Part shown: positions 1 through 8,147 of the stretch, piece by piece
How positions within the stretch are numbered: the stretch's first letter is position 1
Layout of the letters: every line of letters starts with the position of its first letter
Assembly: GCF_900101505.1 (NCBI RefSeq)
Contig: NZ_FMZI01000009.1
Location: 62,001-126,000, forward strand
DNA length: 64,000 bases
From: Antarctobacter albus
Lineage (GTDB): Bacteria; Pseudomonadota; Alphaproteobacteria; Rhodobacterales; Rhodobacteraceae
Reading direction: 5' to 3'
The notes under the pieces: model-generated
Database searches by the model: none
Seen by the model: the letters and a program-made list of their open reading frames with translations, nothing else
Told to the model about the DNA's origin: nothing
Program-made: the position numbers and the translations under genes

Positions 1-242
1 TGCAGGCGACCTTTCGCGACATGAAAACCGTCGTGACCCGCCTGGCCGAGGCACTCGACGGCCACCCCTACCTGCTGGGCAACGACTATTCGGCGGTGGA
101 CCTGCTGCTGTCGAGCCCCTTCCAATGGCTGCCGGACGCCGCGCCGGACAACCCCGCCGTCAAGGCCTGGATCGACCGTTGCGCCGACCGTCCGGCGATG
201 AAGACCGTGGCAGAGCGCGAAAGCGCCGAGGTGCAGGCCTGA
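1..242 (+). CDS. Glutathione S-transferase, C-terminal part (5' end outside window)
   Basis: The frame is open from the left edge (first whole codon at base 3) to TGA at 240-242, giving about the last 79 residues of a longer protein. It carries the C-terminal helical-domain pattern of GSTs: PYLLGNDYSAVDLLLSSPF, where S-A-V-D is the N-capping box that begins helix 6, followed by the usual NPAVKAWIDRCADRPA tail helix. The thioredoxin-like glutathione-binding domain must lie to the left of the window. GSTs conjugate or reduce substrates with glutathione in the cytosol; the substrate cannot be judged from this part. A strong hairpin follows directly. Confidence 0.85.
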   Translation, partial: QATFRDMKTVVTRLAEALDGHPYLLGNDYSAVDLLLSSPFQWLPDAAPDNPAVKAWIDRCADRPAMKTVAERESAEVQA

Positions 243-255
243 CTCCACAAACGAC

Positions 256-288
256 AATGCCCTCGCAGCTCCCTGCGAGGGCATTTTC
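256..288. terminator. Bidirectional rho-independent terminator between GST gene and gcvP
   Basis: Perfect 13-bp inverted repeat (arms 256-268 AATGCCCTCGCAG and 273-285) with a 4-base loop CTCC, followed by TTTTC on the plus strand. It lies between the convergent GST gene (ends 242) and gcvP (ends 310), so it can end transcription from both sides; the plus-strand U tract is the better one. Confidence 0.85.
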
Positions 289-309
289 TCGTGCAGTGGC
301 CCGATCAGC

Positions 310-3156
310 CTATTCCGCCGCTTCGGCGTAATCGCTCATCGGCGGGCAGGTGCAGATCAGGTGCCGGTCGCCATAGACGTTGTCCACCCGGTTCACCGGC
401 GGCCAGTACTTGTCGACCCGGAAAGCGCCCGGCGGGAAACAGCCCTGCTCACGGCTGTAGGGACGGTCCCAGTCGCGCACGAGGTCCTCCATCGTGTGAG
501 GGGCCAGCTTCAGCGGGTTCTGCTCGCGGTCCATATCGCCGTTCTCGATGGCGCGGATTTCCTCGCGGATCGCCAGCATCGCATCGCAGAAGCGGTCCAG
601 CTCGGCCTTGGTCTCGCTCTCGGTCGGCTCCACCATCAGAGTCCCCGCCACGGGCCAGCTCATCGTGGGCGCGTGGAAGCCGGCATCCATCAGCCGCTTG
701 GCGATGTCCTCGACCGTCACACCCGCCGATTTCTCGAAAGGCCGCGTGTCCAGGATGCATTCATGCGCCACCCAGCCGTTCGACCCGCGGTAGAGCACGT
801 CATAGGCACCCTCCAGCCGCTTTGCGATGTAGTTGGCGTTCAGGATCGCCACCCGCGTCGCCTGCGTCAGCCCGCTGCCCCCCATCATCAGGCAATAGGC
901 CCAGCTGATCGGCAACAGCGAGGGAGAGCCGAACGACGCCGCGCTGACCGCGCCGCCCTCTGCCTCCAGCGGGTTGCCCGGCAGATGCGGCACCAGGTGT
1001 TCCTTGACCCCGATCGGCCCCATACCGGGGCCACCGCCGCCGTGCGGGATGCAGAATGTCTTGTGCAGGTTCAGGTGGCTGACATCCCCGCCCAGGTCAC
1101 CGGGACGGCTCAGCCCCACCATCGCGTTCATGTTGGCGCCGTCGATATAGACCTGCCCACCGTGTTCGTGGGTGATCGCGCAGACCTCCTTCACCGTCTC
1201 CTCGAACACGCCATGCGTGGACGGATAGGTGATCATGCAGGCCGCCAGCGCATCGGAATGCTTCTTGGCCTTGGCGCGGAAATCCGCCACGTCGATGGAC
1301 CCCTGCGCGTCGCATTTCACCGCCACCACCTTCCAGCCGACCATCTGCGCCGAAGCCGGGTTGGTGCCATGCGCGTTGACCGGGATCAGGCAGACGTTGC
1401 GCTGCCCCTCGCCCCGGTCCATCTGCCAGCGCCGGATTGTCAGCAGGCCCGCGTATTCCCCCTGCGCGCCGGAATTGGGCTGCATGGAAATCGCGTCATA
1501 GCCGGTGATCTGGCACAGCTTGGCGTTCAGGTTCTCGATCAGCTCGGCATAGCCCCGCGCCTGGTCCTTTGGCGCGTAGGGGTGGATCATCGAGAACTCG
1601 CGCCAGCTCACCGGCATCATTTCCGCCGCCGAGTTCAGCTTCATCGTGCAGGACCCCAGCGGGATCATCGCCCGGTCCAGCGCCAGGTCGCGGTCGGCGA
1701 GGCGGCGCATGTAGCGCATCATCTCTGTCTCGGCCCGGTTCATGTGGAACACGTCATGTTCCAGGTAGCTGGACTGCCGGATCAACCCATCGGGCAGGCG
1801 ATAACCGGACTCCGCCGGATCGTCCTTCTTCACCAGCCCGAAGGCGCGCCAGACCGCCTCGATGGTCGAGGGCCGGGTGCGTTCGTCCAGCGTGATGCCG
1901 ACGCGGGTCTTGCCCACGCGCCGCAGGTTCAGCCCCTGCTGCACGGCGGCCTGCAGGACACCACGCTGCAACAGGCCCACGTCCACGGTGATCGTGTCAA
2001 AGAACTCCGACGGCTCCACCTTGAACCCCGCCGCCTCCAACCCCTTGGCCAGGCGCACGGTCTTGCGGTGGATGCGCTGCGCGATGGCGCGCAACCCCTT
2101 GGGCCCGTGGAACACCGCGTAGAACCCGGCCATGACCGCCAGCAGCGCCTGCGCGGTACAGACGTTCGACGTGGCCTTTTCGCGCCGGATATGCTGTTCG
2201 CGGGTCTGCAACGACAGCCGGTAGGCGCGGTTGCCGTGGCTGTCGATGGAAACACCGACAATCCGCCCGGGCATCGCGCGTTTCATCGCGTCCTTGCAGG
2301 CCATGTAGGCCGCGTGCGGCCCGCCATAGCCCACAGGCACGCCAAAGCGCTGGGTCGAGCCCACGGCGATATCCGCCCCCATCGCGCCCGGCTCCTTCAG
2401 CAGGCACAGCGACAGCGGATCGGCGCTGACGATGCCCACCGCGTTGGCACCGTGCAGCGCCTCCATCTCGGCGGTGAAATCGCGCAGGTGGCCGTAGGTG
2501 CCGGGATACTGGAAGATGGCGCCGAAGACCTTGTCGGCCTCCAGCGTCTCGGGCGCGCCCACGATCACCTCGATCCCCAGCGGCTCGGCCCGGGTCTTCA
2601 TCACCGCGATGTTCTGCGGGTGACAGTTCTCGTCGACGAAAAAGGCGGTGGCCTTGGATTTCGCCACCCGCTGCGCCATCGTCATCGCCTCGGCGCAGGC
2701 GGTCGCCTCGTCCAGGAGCGAGGCATTGGCGATCTCCAGCCCGGTCAGGTCGCAGATCATGGTCTGGAAGTTCAGCAGCGCCTCCAGGCGGCCCTGGCTG
2801 ATCTCGGGCTGGTAGGGCGTGTAGGCGGTGTACCAGGCCGGGTTCTCCAGGATGTTGCGCTGGATCGCCGGCGGCGTGACCGTGCCGTGATAGCCCTGCC
2901 CGATGAGCGAGGTCAGCACCTTGTTCTTCGACGCCACCTCGCGCATCCGGTAGATCAGCTCCCGCTCGGACAGCGGCTTGCCGAAATCCAGCGGCTTTTC
3001 CTGCCGGATTGCCTTCGGCACGGTTTCGTCCACCAGTTGATCCAGCCCCGAAACGCCCAGCACGTTGAACATGCTCGCCATTTCCTCGGGCGACGGGCCG
3101 ATGTGGCGCCGGTTGGCGAAATCATAGGGAAGATAGTCGATGGGCTCGTAGGTCAT
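310..3156 (-). CDS. gcvP: Glycine dehydrogenase (decarboxylating), P-protein of the glycine cleavage system
   Basis: 948 residues, the normal length of the one-chain P-protein. It binds PLP, decarboxylates glycine and passes the aminomethyl group to the lipoyl arm of GcvH. The PLP-lysine motif [18 protein letters not shown] is present with Lys at about residue 699; the N-terminal family start ([12 protein letters not shown]) and the central SCTMKLNS motif are also visible. The start at 3156 is preferred over an upstream in-frame codon at 3195 because GAAGGAAGG sits at good spacing before it. It is the last gene of gcvT-gcvH-unknown-gcvP, starting 17 bases after the small unknown gene, and is presumably under the tandem glycine riboswitch upstream of gcvT. 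Confidence 0.97.
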   Translation of the reverse strand: MTYEPIDYLPYDFANRRHIGPSPEEMASMFNVLGVSGLDQLVDETVPKAIRQEKPLDFGKPLSERELIYRMREVASKNKVLTSLIGQGYHGTVTPPAIQRNILENPAWYTAYTPYQPEISQGRLEALLNFQTMICDLTGLEIANASLLDEATACAEAMTMAQRVAKSKATAFFVDENCHPQNIAVMKTRAEPLGIEVIVGAPETLEADKVFGAIFQYPGTYGHLRDFTAEMEALHGANAVGIVSADPLSLCLLKEPGAMGADIAVGSTQRFGVPVGYGGPHAAYMACKDAMKRAMPGRIVGVSIDSHGNRAYRLSLQTREQHIRREKATSNVCTAQALLAVMAGFYAVFHGPKGLRAIAQRIHRKTVRLAKGLEAAGFKVEPSEFFDTITVDVGLLQRGVLQAAVQQGLNLRRVGKTRVGITLDERTRPSTIEAVWRAFGLVKKDDPAESGYRLPDGLIRQSSYLEHDVFHMNRAETEMMRYMRRLADRDLALDRAMIPLGSCTMKLNSAAEMMPVSWREFSMIHPYAPKDQARGYAELIENLNAKLCQITGYDAISMQPNSGAQGEYAGLLTIRRWQMDRGEGQRNVCLIPVNAHGTNPASAQMVGWKVVAVKCDAQGSIDVADFRAKAKKHSDALAACMITYPSTHGVFEETVKEVCAITHEHGGQVYIDGANMNAMVGLSRPGDLGGDVSHLNLHKTFCIPHGGGGPGMGPIGVKEHLVPHLPGNPLEAEGGAVSAASFGSPSLLPISWAYCLMMGGSGLTQATRVAILNANYIAKRLEGAYDVLYRGSNGWVAHECILDTRPFEKSAGVTVEDIAKRLMDAGFHAPTMSWPVAGTLMVEPTESETKAELDRFCDAMLAIREEIRAIENGDMDREQNPLKLAPHTMEDLVRDWDRPYSREQGCFPPGAFRVDKYWPPVNRVDNVYGDRHLICTCPPMSDYAEAAE

Positions 3157-3172
3157 TCCTGTGCCTTCCTTC

Positions 3173-3505
3173 TCAACGCTTCGGGTCCGCGACACGATCC
3201 AGCAATCGAAGCCGGACAGGCGCCCCTTCCGTCAAATCCAAACTGTCGAACGAAAAAACGCCGATATAACCGTCGCGCGCGAGATCTCCCCCGCCCACAT
3301 CCCTCTGCATCACCACGAGATCATGGTCGCGCAGGGCCTCCGCGTATTCCATGAAACGCTTTCCGTTCCGATCGATGCCTTCCATCGGGTCCGCGTATCC
3401 GGTCTCGCCAACACGCCAGGTATTGTGAATGACGGCCAGACGCTTGCCTTCCACCTCTGCGGTCCATCGTCCGCGCTCGCCGGTTATCTTTACAAGCTTT
3501 CTCAA
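3173..3505 (-). CDS. Conserved-looking small protein inside the gcv operon, function unknown
   Basis: I do not recognise a named family. The body reads like a real soluble protein ([18 protein letters not shown], then [19 protein letters not shown], ending [13 protein letters not shown]) and is squeezed between gcvH and gcvP with its stop 17 bases before the gcvP start. The frame stays open upstream to 3601, but that part runs through a GC-rich intergenic repeat, so I place the start at the TTG at 3505 (110 residues; GGGAG about 9 bases before). The start is uncertain: TTG is a weak start and an unusual upstream codon cannot be excluded. Same-strand tight packing suggests cotranscription with the glycine cleavage genes and perhaps a role in C1/glycine metabolism, which is inference only. 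Confidence 0.6.
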   Translation of the reverse strand: MRKLVKITGERGRWTAEVEGKRLAVIHNTWRVGETGYADPMEGIDRNGKRFMEYAEALRDHDLVVMQRDVGGGDLARDGYIGVFSFDSLDLTEGAPVRLRLLDRVADPKR

Positions 3506-3523
3506 CGGGGCACCGCTCCCGGG

Positions 3524-3584
3524 CTTCTTCTTGGTCCAAATACCCCGGGGGAGTCGACCGCAGGGAGACGGGGGCAGAGCCCCC
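3524..3584. repeat. GC-rich intergenic repeat, copy 1
   Basis: Contains CTTCTTCTTGGTCCAAATAC, then CCCGGGGGAG, then the hairpin GGGGGC-AGA-GCCCCC at 3570-3584. The same order of elements (CTTCTTTGG, AAATACC-CGGGGG, GGGGGC-AGC-GCCCCC) appears at 6566-6623, so this is a dispersed element with a terminator-like hairpin. It lies between gcvH and the small unknown gene. Confidence 0.7.
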
Positions 3585-3649
3585 TTTCCGCCGCCGATCA
3601 CAGCTCCGCCGGAATGGGCGCAGGGCGGGGCATCACCCCGCCGCCACGA

Positions 3650-4009
3650 TCACGAAATGAAGTCCTTGTAGGCCTTCTCGTCCATCAGGTCGTCCAACGC
3701 CGACAGGTCCTCGACCTTCATCTTGAAGAACCAGGCCTCGCCCTCGGGGTCCTCGTTGATCTTGCCCGGTTCCTCGACGATGGGCTCGTTCACCTCGACG
3801 ATCTCGCCGTCCAGCGGCGCCAGGATGTCAGAGGCGGCCTTGACCGATTCGATCACCACGACTTCCTCGTCCTTGGTGACCTCGCGGCCTTCCTCGGGCA
3901 GTTCGACAAAGACGATGTCGCCCAATTGTTCCGCCGCGTGATTGGTGATGCCCACAACGACCAGGTCACCCTCGACCAGCAGCCATTCATGTTCCTCGGT
4001 GAATTTCAT
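3650..4009 (-). CDS. gcvH: Glycine cleavage system H protein (lipoyl carrier)
   Basis: 119 residues, typical for GcvH. The lipoylation site is IESVKAASD with Lys57; the flanking VVVIES strand and the downstream GEIVEVNE...PGKINEDPEGEAWFFKMK are family hallmarks. The lipoyl arm carries the aminomethyl group from GcvP to GcvT. The start fits the usual N-terminus (MKFTEEHEWL) and follows an AGGGAGACTT ribosome site. It begins 15 bases after the gcvT stop, so the two are cotranscribed. Confidence 0.97.
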   Translation of the reverse strand: MKFTEEHEWLLVEGDLVVVGITNHAAEQLGDIVFVELPEEGREVTKDEEVVVIESVKAASDILAPLDGEIVEVNEPIVEEPGKINEDPEGEAWFFKMKVEDLSALDDLMDEKAYKDFIS

Positions 4010-4024
4010 GTAAGTCTCCCTGTT

Positions 4025-5155
4025 TCACCGTTTGAACCCAGCCGGCACGAAAGGCAGCGCTGCCACCCGCACCGGAACCCGCTTGCCGCGCAGCTCGCCC
4101 CAGAGGGGTGTGCCCTCTGATGCGCTTGCCGCCGACACATATCCCATGGCCACCGGCCCCTCGACCGAGGGGCCGAAGCCGCCCGAGGTCACGGCGCCGA
4201 CCTCGGCCCCGCCCTCCTCGGCATCGTAGAGCACCACGCCCGCGCGCATCGGCGCCCGGCCCTCGGGGCGCAGGCCCACGCGCTTGCGCGCCGCGCCTTC
4301 GGCCATCTCGCGCTGCACCCGCTCCGCGCCCGGATAGCCGCCCGCGCGCGCGCCACCGGCGCGCCGGACCTTCTGGATCGCCCAGGTCAGCCCCGCCTCG
4401 ACCGGCGAGGTTTCCGGGTCCAGGTCCTGCCCGTAGAGGCACAGGCCCGCTTCCAGCCGCAGGCTGTCCCGCGCGCCCAGCCCGATGGGTTCAACCCGGG
4501 CATCCGCCAGCAGCGATTTCACCAGATCCACGGCCGCCACGTTGGGCACCGAGATCTCAAAGCCGTCCTCGCCGGTATAACCCGACCGCGAGACCCAGCA
4601 TTCCGCGCCCGCGATGGGCAACGTCTCGACGTCCATGAAACGCATGTCGCGCACCGCGGGGCAATGCTCGGCCAGAACATCCTCGGCCTCGGGCCCCTGC
4701 AGCGCCACAAGCGCACGATTTTCCAGCAGTTTCACGGTGATGCCATCGGGTTCCAGCGCCGCGCGCATCCGGGCCACGTCGGCCTCCTTGCAGGCCGCGT
4801 TGACCACCACGAACAGGTGATCGCCCCGGTTGGCGATCATGAGATCGTCCTCGATCCCGCCCGCGTCATTGGTAAAGAAACCATAGCGCTGCCGCCCCTC
4901 GGCCAGCCCCGCCACGTCCACCGGCACCAGCCGTTCCAGCGCCTCAGCCACCTTCGGCCCGCGCAGGATCACCTGGCCCATGTGGCTGACGTCGAACAGC
5001 CCGGCCCGGCCCCGGGTGTGCAGGTGCTCTTTCAGCACGCCCAGCTTGTACTGTACCGGCATCTCGTAGCCGGCGAATCCCACCATTTTCGCGCCGCGCG
5101 CGTGGTGCAGCTCGTTCAGAACGGTTGTCTTCAGCTCGGTCGGCTCGTCCGTCAT
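4025..5155 (-). CDS. gcvT: Aminomethyltransferase, T-protein of the glycine cleavage system
   Basis: 376 residues. It transfers the C1 unit from lipoylated GcvH to tetrahydrofolate, releasing ammonia. Visible family features are the start of the folate-binding domain (HHARGAKMVGFAGYEMPVQY), FDVSHMGQV, SRSGYTGEDGFEI and the C-terminal GYVSA segment. The start at 5155 is chosen over 5173 because GGGGAG lies 5 bases upstream. It is the first gene of the operon, 77 bases downstream of the second glycine aptamer, as expected for riboswitch control of the first cistron. Confidence 0.97.
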   Translation of the reverse strand: MTDEPTELKTTVLNELHHARGAKMVGFAGYEMPVQYKLGVLKEHLHTRGRAGLFDVSHMGQVILRGPKVAEALERLVPVDVAGLAEGRQRYGFFTNDAGGIEDDLMIANRGDHLFVVVNAACKEADVARMRAALEPDGITVKLLENRALVALQGPEAEDVLAEHCPAVRDMRFMDVETLPIAGAECWVSRSGYTGEDGFEISVPNVAAVDLVKSLLADARVEPIGLGARDSLRLEAGLCLYGQDLDPETSPVEAGLTWAIQKVRRAGGARAGGYPGAERVQREMAEGAARKRVGLRPEGRAPMRAGVVLYDAEEGGAEVGAVTSGGFGPSVEGPVAMGYVSAASASEGTPLWGELRGKRVPVRVAALPFVPAGFKR

Positions 5156-5189
5156 GCGCTCCCCTTTGCCCATGACGCACAGCGCGTCC

Positions 5190-5230
5190 GGGCAGTTCCG
5201 CCACGGACCAATTCCGCAGCCCCACTGCCC
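5190..5230 (-). promoter_or_regulatory. Possible expression-platform hairpin of the glycine riboswitch
   Basis: Just after aptamer 2 the minus strand can pair GGGCAGT (5230-5224) with ACTGCCC (5196-5190). The 5' arm abuts the closing helix of aptamer 2, so formation of this stem could compete with or follow ligand-dependent folding. No U tract follows, so a translational or rho-linked mechanism is as likely as intrinsic termination. This is inference from pairing only. Confidence 0.4.
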
Positions 5231-5231
5231 C

Positions 5232-5396
5232 CTCTGTCCTTCGGCCTGAGATCGTTATCCCTTCGGCGGACGCGCATCCGGCGCCTCTCTCCAGAGTCTT
5301 GCCTCTTCGCGGTCCATGCGGCCTGAGCGTTTCCGGGGCGGTTGCGCCTTCGGCACCGGCTCCGGGCCAAGGCCCTCCCCGGTTCTCCCGTCGAAG
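5232..5396 (-). promoter_or_regulatory. Tandem glycine riboswitch upstream of gcvT
   Basis: Two consecutive aptamers on the minus strand. Aptamer 1 (about 5396-5305) has a CTTCG/CGAAG closing helix and the conserved GCCGAAGGCGCAACC and GAAACGCTCAGGC elements. Aptamer 2 (about 5297-5232) has a CTCTG/CAGAG closing helix and CCGCCGAAGGGATAACGA plus TCTCAGGCCGAAGGACAGAG. The double arrangement with a short linker is the classic glycine sensor that turns on the glycine cleavage operon. It begins only 12 bases after the stop of the upstream same-strand Rrf2 gene, so its promoter is probably inside that gene, or transcription reads through. Confidence 0.93.
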
Positions 5397-5407
5397 ATGC
5401 GCAGACG

Positions 5408-5884
5408 CTAGTCCATCGTCCCGGCGTTGACAAGCCGCCCCGCGCGGCATCCATCGCCAGAGATGATGTTCATCAGCGCGGCGTTGTCACAGACCAGCGA
5501 ATCGAGCGTGATCGGGTCCAGCGTCTCGTAAAAGGCATTGGCGGCCCGGGTCAGCGCGCTGCGCAGCCGGCAGGCATCGGTCAGCGGACAGGTGTTGTCC
5601 ACGTCGGCGAAACATTCGGCCAGCGGCACCGGCTGTTCCAGCGCCCGGAAAATGTCGCCGATGACGATATCCTTGGCCGGCCGGCCCAGTTCCAGCCCGC
5701 CGTTGCGCCCCCGCTGGGTGTGCAGGAACCCCATCTGGGCCAGTTGGTTGATGACCTGCGCCAGGTGGTTTTCCGAGGCATTGCAGCGTTGGGCGATCTC
5801 GTGCTTGGTAACAAGCCGCCCCGGGTTCGCGGCGCAAAACATCAGCACGCGCATCGCGATATTGGTTCTTTTCGTCACCCGCAT
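5408..5884 (-). CDS. Rrf2-family transcriptional regulator with three candidate Fe-S cysteines (NsrR/RirA-like)
   Basis: 158 residues. The N-terminal winged helix is clear (TKRTNIAMRVLMFCAANP, then CNASENHLAQVINQLAQ and the wing RGRNGGLEL). In the second half, ECFADVDNTCPLTDACRL gives the pattern C-x7-C-x5-C, close to the cluster ligands of NsrR/IscR/RirA members, so a Fe-S cluster sensing NO, oxygen or iron is likely. Which signal cannot be decided here. The start at 5884 has GGAG six bases upstream and matches the usual MRxTKRT N-terminus; the upstream in-frame codon at 5914 is less likely. An FNR-type palindrome lies 59-74 bases upstream. Confidence 0.9.
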   Translation of the reverse strand: MRVTKRTNIAMRVLMFCAANPGRLVTKHEIAQRCNASENHLAQVINQLAQMGFLHTQRGRNGGLELGRPAKDIVIGDIFRALEQPVPLAECFADVDNTCPLTDACRLRSALTRAANAFYETLDPITLDSLVCDNAALMNIISGDGCRAGRLVNAGTMD

Positions 5885-5942
5885 GCGGATCTCCAAAATA
5901 CATTGATCAGACACCTATCTCGCACGCGGCGGGCCTTCGGGG

Positions 5943-5958
5943 TTTGACATGCGTCAAA
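5943..5958. promoter_or_regulatory. FNR/DNR-type palindrome
   Basis: TTTGAC-ATGC-GTCAAA, a perfect 6+4+6 inverted repeat, matches the shape of FNR/CRP-superfamily sites (TTGAC-N4-GTCAA). It lies in the divergent region between the Rrf2 regulator (start 5884) and the gamma-glutamylcyclotransferase-like gene (start 5978). The distance to the Rrf2 gene fits an activating position near -40; it would overlap the promoter of the other gene. Confidence 0.5.
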
Positions 5959-5977
5959 ACCGGCGAATATTTCGCAC

Positions 5978-6544
5978 ATGGAGCATGTATATTTCTTTGG
6001 CTACGGGTCGCTGGTGAACCGCACGACCCATGAACACACCCCCGCACACCGCGCCCGCCTGCACGGCTGGCGCCGGGCCTGGCGCGCGGTGCCCGAACGG
6101 GCGCTCTGCTATCTGACCGCCGTCCGCGATCCGGACGCCCATATCGACGGGCTGATCGCCCCGGTCCCCGGCGACAGCTGGGCAGAGCTCGACCGCCGCG
6201 AAGGCGCCTATGACCGCCATGACGCCACCCAAAGCCTGACCCATGACAGCGACGCGCGCGCCGTCGTCGTCTATGCGATCGACCCCAACCGCCACAGCGA
6301 TCCGGGTCCGGACAACCCGATCCTGCTCAGCTATCTCGATGTGGTGGTGGCGGGCTACCTGGCGGAATACGGCCCCGGCGGCCCGGCGCAGTTCTTCGAC
6401 TCCACCCTGGGCTGGCAGGCGCCGATCCTCGATGACCGCGCCGCGCCCCGCTATGCCCGCGCCCGGCCCCTGACGGACGAGATCCGCACCCTGACCGACG
6501 CCGGCCTGGCCGCCCTCGGCAGCCGGATCATCGCCGCCGCCTGA
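5978..6544 (+). CDS. Gamma-glutamylcyclotransferase-like protein (AIG2/GGCT fold)
   Basis: 188 residues. The substrate-loop signature YFFGYGSLVN begins the protein, followed by a Trp/Arg-rich segment (LHGWRRAWRAV) and the candidate catalytic Glu75 in DRREGAYDR, all hallmarks of the GGCT-like fold. Family members form 5-oxoproline from gamma-glutamyl compounds; the actual substrate is unknown. The start is fixed by the conserved N-terminus. It stands alone, divergent from the Rrf2 gene and convergent with gltX, with a repeat element between it and gltX. Confidence 0.85.
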   Translation: MEHVYFFGYGSLVNRTTHEHTPAHRARLHGWRRAWRAVPERALCYLTAVRDPDAHIDGLIAPVPGDSWAELDRREGAYDRHDATQSLTHDSDARAVVVYAIDPNRHSDPGPDNPILLSYLDVVVAGYLAEYGPGGPAQFFDSTLGWQAPILDDRAAPRYARARPLTDEIRTLTDAGLAALGSRIIAAA

Positions 6545-6565
6545 GCCTCAGGCGAAAGCCGCCTG

Positions 6566-6623
6566 GCTTCTTTGGTTTGAAAAATACCTCGGGGGGCGCC
6601 GAAGGCGCGGGGGCAGCGCCCCC
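6566..6623. repeat. GC-rich intergenic repeat, copy 2 (terminator-like)
   Basis: Same design as 3524-3584: GCTTCTTTGG, then AAATACCTCGGGGGG, then the hairpin GGGGGC-AGC-GCCCCC at 6609-6623. It lies between convergent genes (GGCT-like, ends 6544; gltX, ends 6654), so it may serve as a bidirectional transcription stop. Confidence 0.7.
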
Positions 6624-6653
6624 TCCGACCGCGCAAACAGGCCCAGGCGGGGT

Positions 6654-7988
6654 TTACGCCCCGGCCTTGCCGCCTGGCTTGACCTGCATCAGCGGCATCA
6701 CCTCGGCCATTTCCGGCCCGCGCTGCAGCCCGGTCACGGCTTTGCGCAGCGGCATGAACAGCTTCTTGCCCTTGCGCCCCGTGGCTTCCTTGACCGCCGT
6801 GGTCCAGGTGCCCCAGGTCTCCGCGTCATAGGGCGGCTCGCCCAGCATGGCCAAGGCCTCGGTCACAAAGTCCTGGTCTTCCTCATCCACCAGCGGCTCT
6901 GCCCCGTCACGGAACAGCGCCCACCAGCCCGCCATCTCCTTGCGGGTGGTGATGTTCTCGCGCACCACGTTCCAGAAAGCCGCGGCCTTGTCGTCGGGCA
7001 CGCCCAGCGCACGCACCTCGTCGGCCACCGCCTCCAGCTCCAGCCCGTGCAGCTTTTTCGCGGTCAGCGGATACAGGTCCTCGACGTCGAACTTGGTGGG
7101 GGCCGAGCCGAACTGCTCCAGCTCGAACCCCTCGGCGATCTCGTCCAGCGACAGGCGCAACTCGACGGGCTGAGACGAGCCCAGACGCGCCATCAGGCTC
7201 AGCAGCGCCTCGGGTTCCACGCCGTTCTCGCGCAGGTCGCGCAGCGCCAGCGTGCCCAGCCGTTTCGACAGCGATTCCCCCTGCGGCCCGGTCAACAGCG
7301 AGTGATGCGCAAAGGCCGGCGGCTCGCCGCCCAGCGCGCGGATCATCTGGATCTGCGTCGCGGTATTGGTGACGTGGTCATTGCCGCGCACCACGTGGGT
7401 GATGCCCATTTCCATGTCATCGACGACCGAGGCCAGAGTATAGAGGAACTGGCCGTCGGCACGGATCAGCACCGGGTCCGACACGCTTGCCGCGTCGATC
7501 GAGACCTCGCCCAGGATCCCGTCTTCCCAGGCGATGCGTTCGTGATCCAGCTTGAAGCGCCAGACACCATCGCCGCGCTCAGCCCGCAGCGCGGCCTTGT
7601 CCGCGTCCGACAGATCCAGCGCCGCGCGGTCATAGACCGGCGGTTTGCCCATGTTCAGCTGTTTCTTGCGCTTGAGGTCCAGCTCGGTCGGCGTCTCGAA
7701 AGCCTCGTAGAACCGGCCCATGCCGCGCAGCTTCTCCGCCGCGGCCTCGTAACGGTCCAGCCGCTGCGACTGCCGTTCGATGCGGTCCCAGGTCAGGCCC
7801 AGCCATTCCAGGTCCTGCTTGATGGCGTCGACATATTCCTCTTTCGACCGCTCCGGGTCGGTGTCGTCGATGCGCAGCACGAACTCACCGCCGCTCTTGC
7901 GGGCGATCAGGTAGTTGAACAGCGCGGTGCGCAGGTTCCCGACATGGATATAGCCGGTGGGCGAGGGCGCAAAGCGGGTGACGGTCAT
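6654..7988 (-). CDS. gltX: Glutamate--tRNA ligase
   Basis: 444 residues. It is a class I synthetase charging tRNA with glutamate. The HIGH motif appears as PSPTGYIHVGNLRTALFN, the Glu-binding region as RIDDTDPERSKEEY, and the KMSKS loop as GESLSKRLGTL; the C-terminal helical anticodon-binding domain follows. The start gives the canonical MTVTRFAPSPTG with GGAGG upstream. Many alphaproteobacteria carry two GluRS paralogues, so this may be either the general or the tRNA(Gln)-mischarging enzyme; sequence alone does not decide. It is monocistronic and divergent from the PfkB gene. Confidence 0.95.
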   Translation of the reverse strand: MTVTRFAPSPTGYIHVGNLRTALFNYLIARKSGGEFVLRIDDTDPERSKEEYVDAIKQDLEWLGLTWDRIERQSQRLDRYEAAAEKLRGMGRFYEAFETPTELDLKRKKQLNMGKPPVYDRAALDLSDADKAALRAERGDGVWRFKLDHERIAWEDGILGEVSIDAASVSDPVLIRADGQFLYTLASVVDDMEMGITHVVRGNDHVTNTATQIQMIRALGGEPPAFAHHSLLTGPQGESLSKRLGTLALRDLRENGVEPEALLSLMARLGSSQPVELRLSLDEIAEGFELEQFGSAPTKFDVEDLYPLTAKKLHGLELEAVADEVRALGVPDDKAAAFWNVVRENITTRKEMAGWWALFRDGAEPLVDEEDQDFVTEALAMLGEPPYDAETWGTWTTAVKEATGRKGKKLFMPLRKAVTGLQRGPEMAEVMPLMQVKPGGKAGA

Positions 7989-8147
7989 GACGTGGCCTCC
8001 TGTCAGGGCGGCGTGTTTTCACAAGGCGCGGGATTTGTCCAGTTCCCGCGCATGTCACGGCGCGACGCGCGGTGATGCTGGCCCGCGTCCCGCCCCGATG
8101 CTAGGCAAGGGGCCCGTGGCCCCGATCGCCCCAAAGGAACCGCGCCC

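Noticed and set aside
361-3354. A nearly 1000-codon open frame on the plus strand opposite gcvP
   Set aside because: It is antisense to an unmistakable gcvP; composition (Arg/His/Gln/Leu-rich, no motifs) is that of a shadow frame in high-GC DNA.
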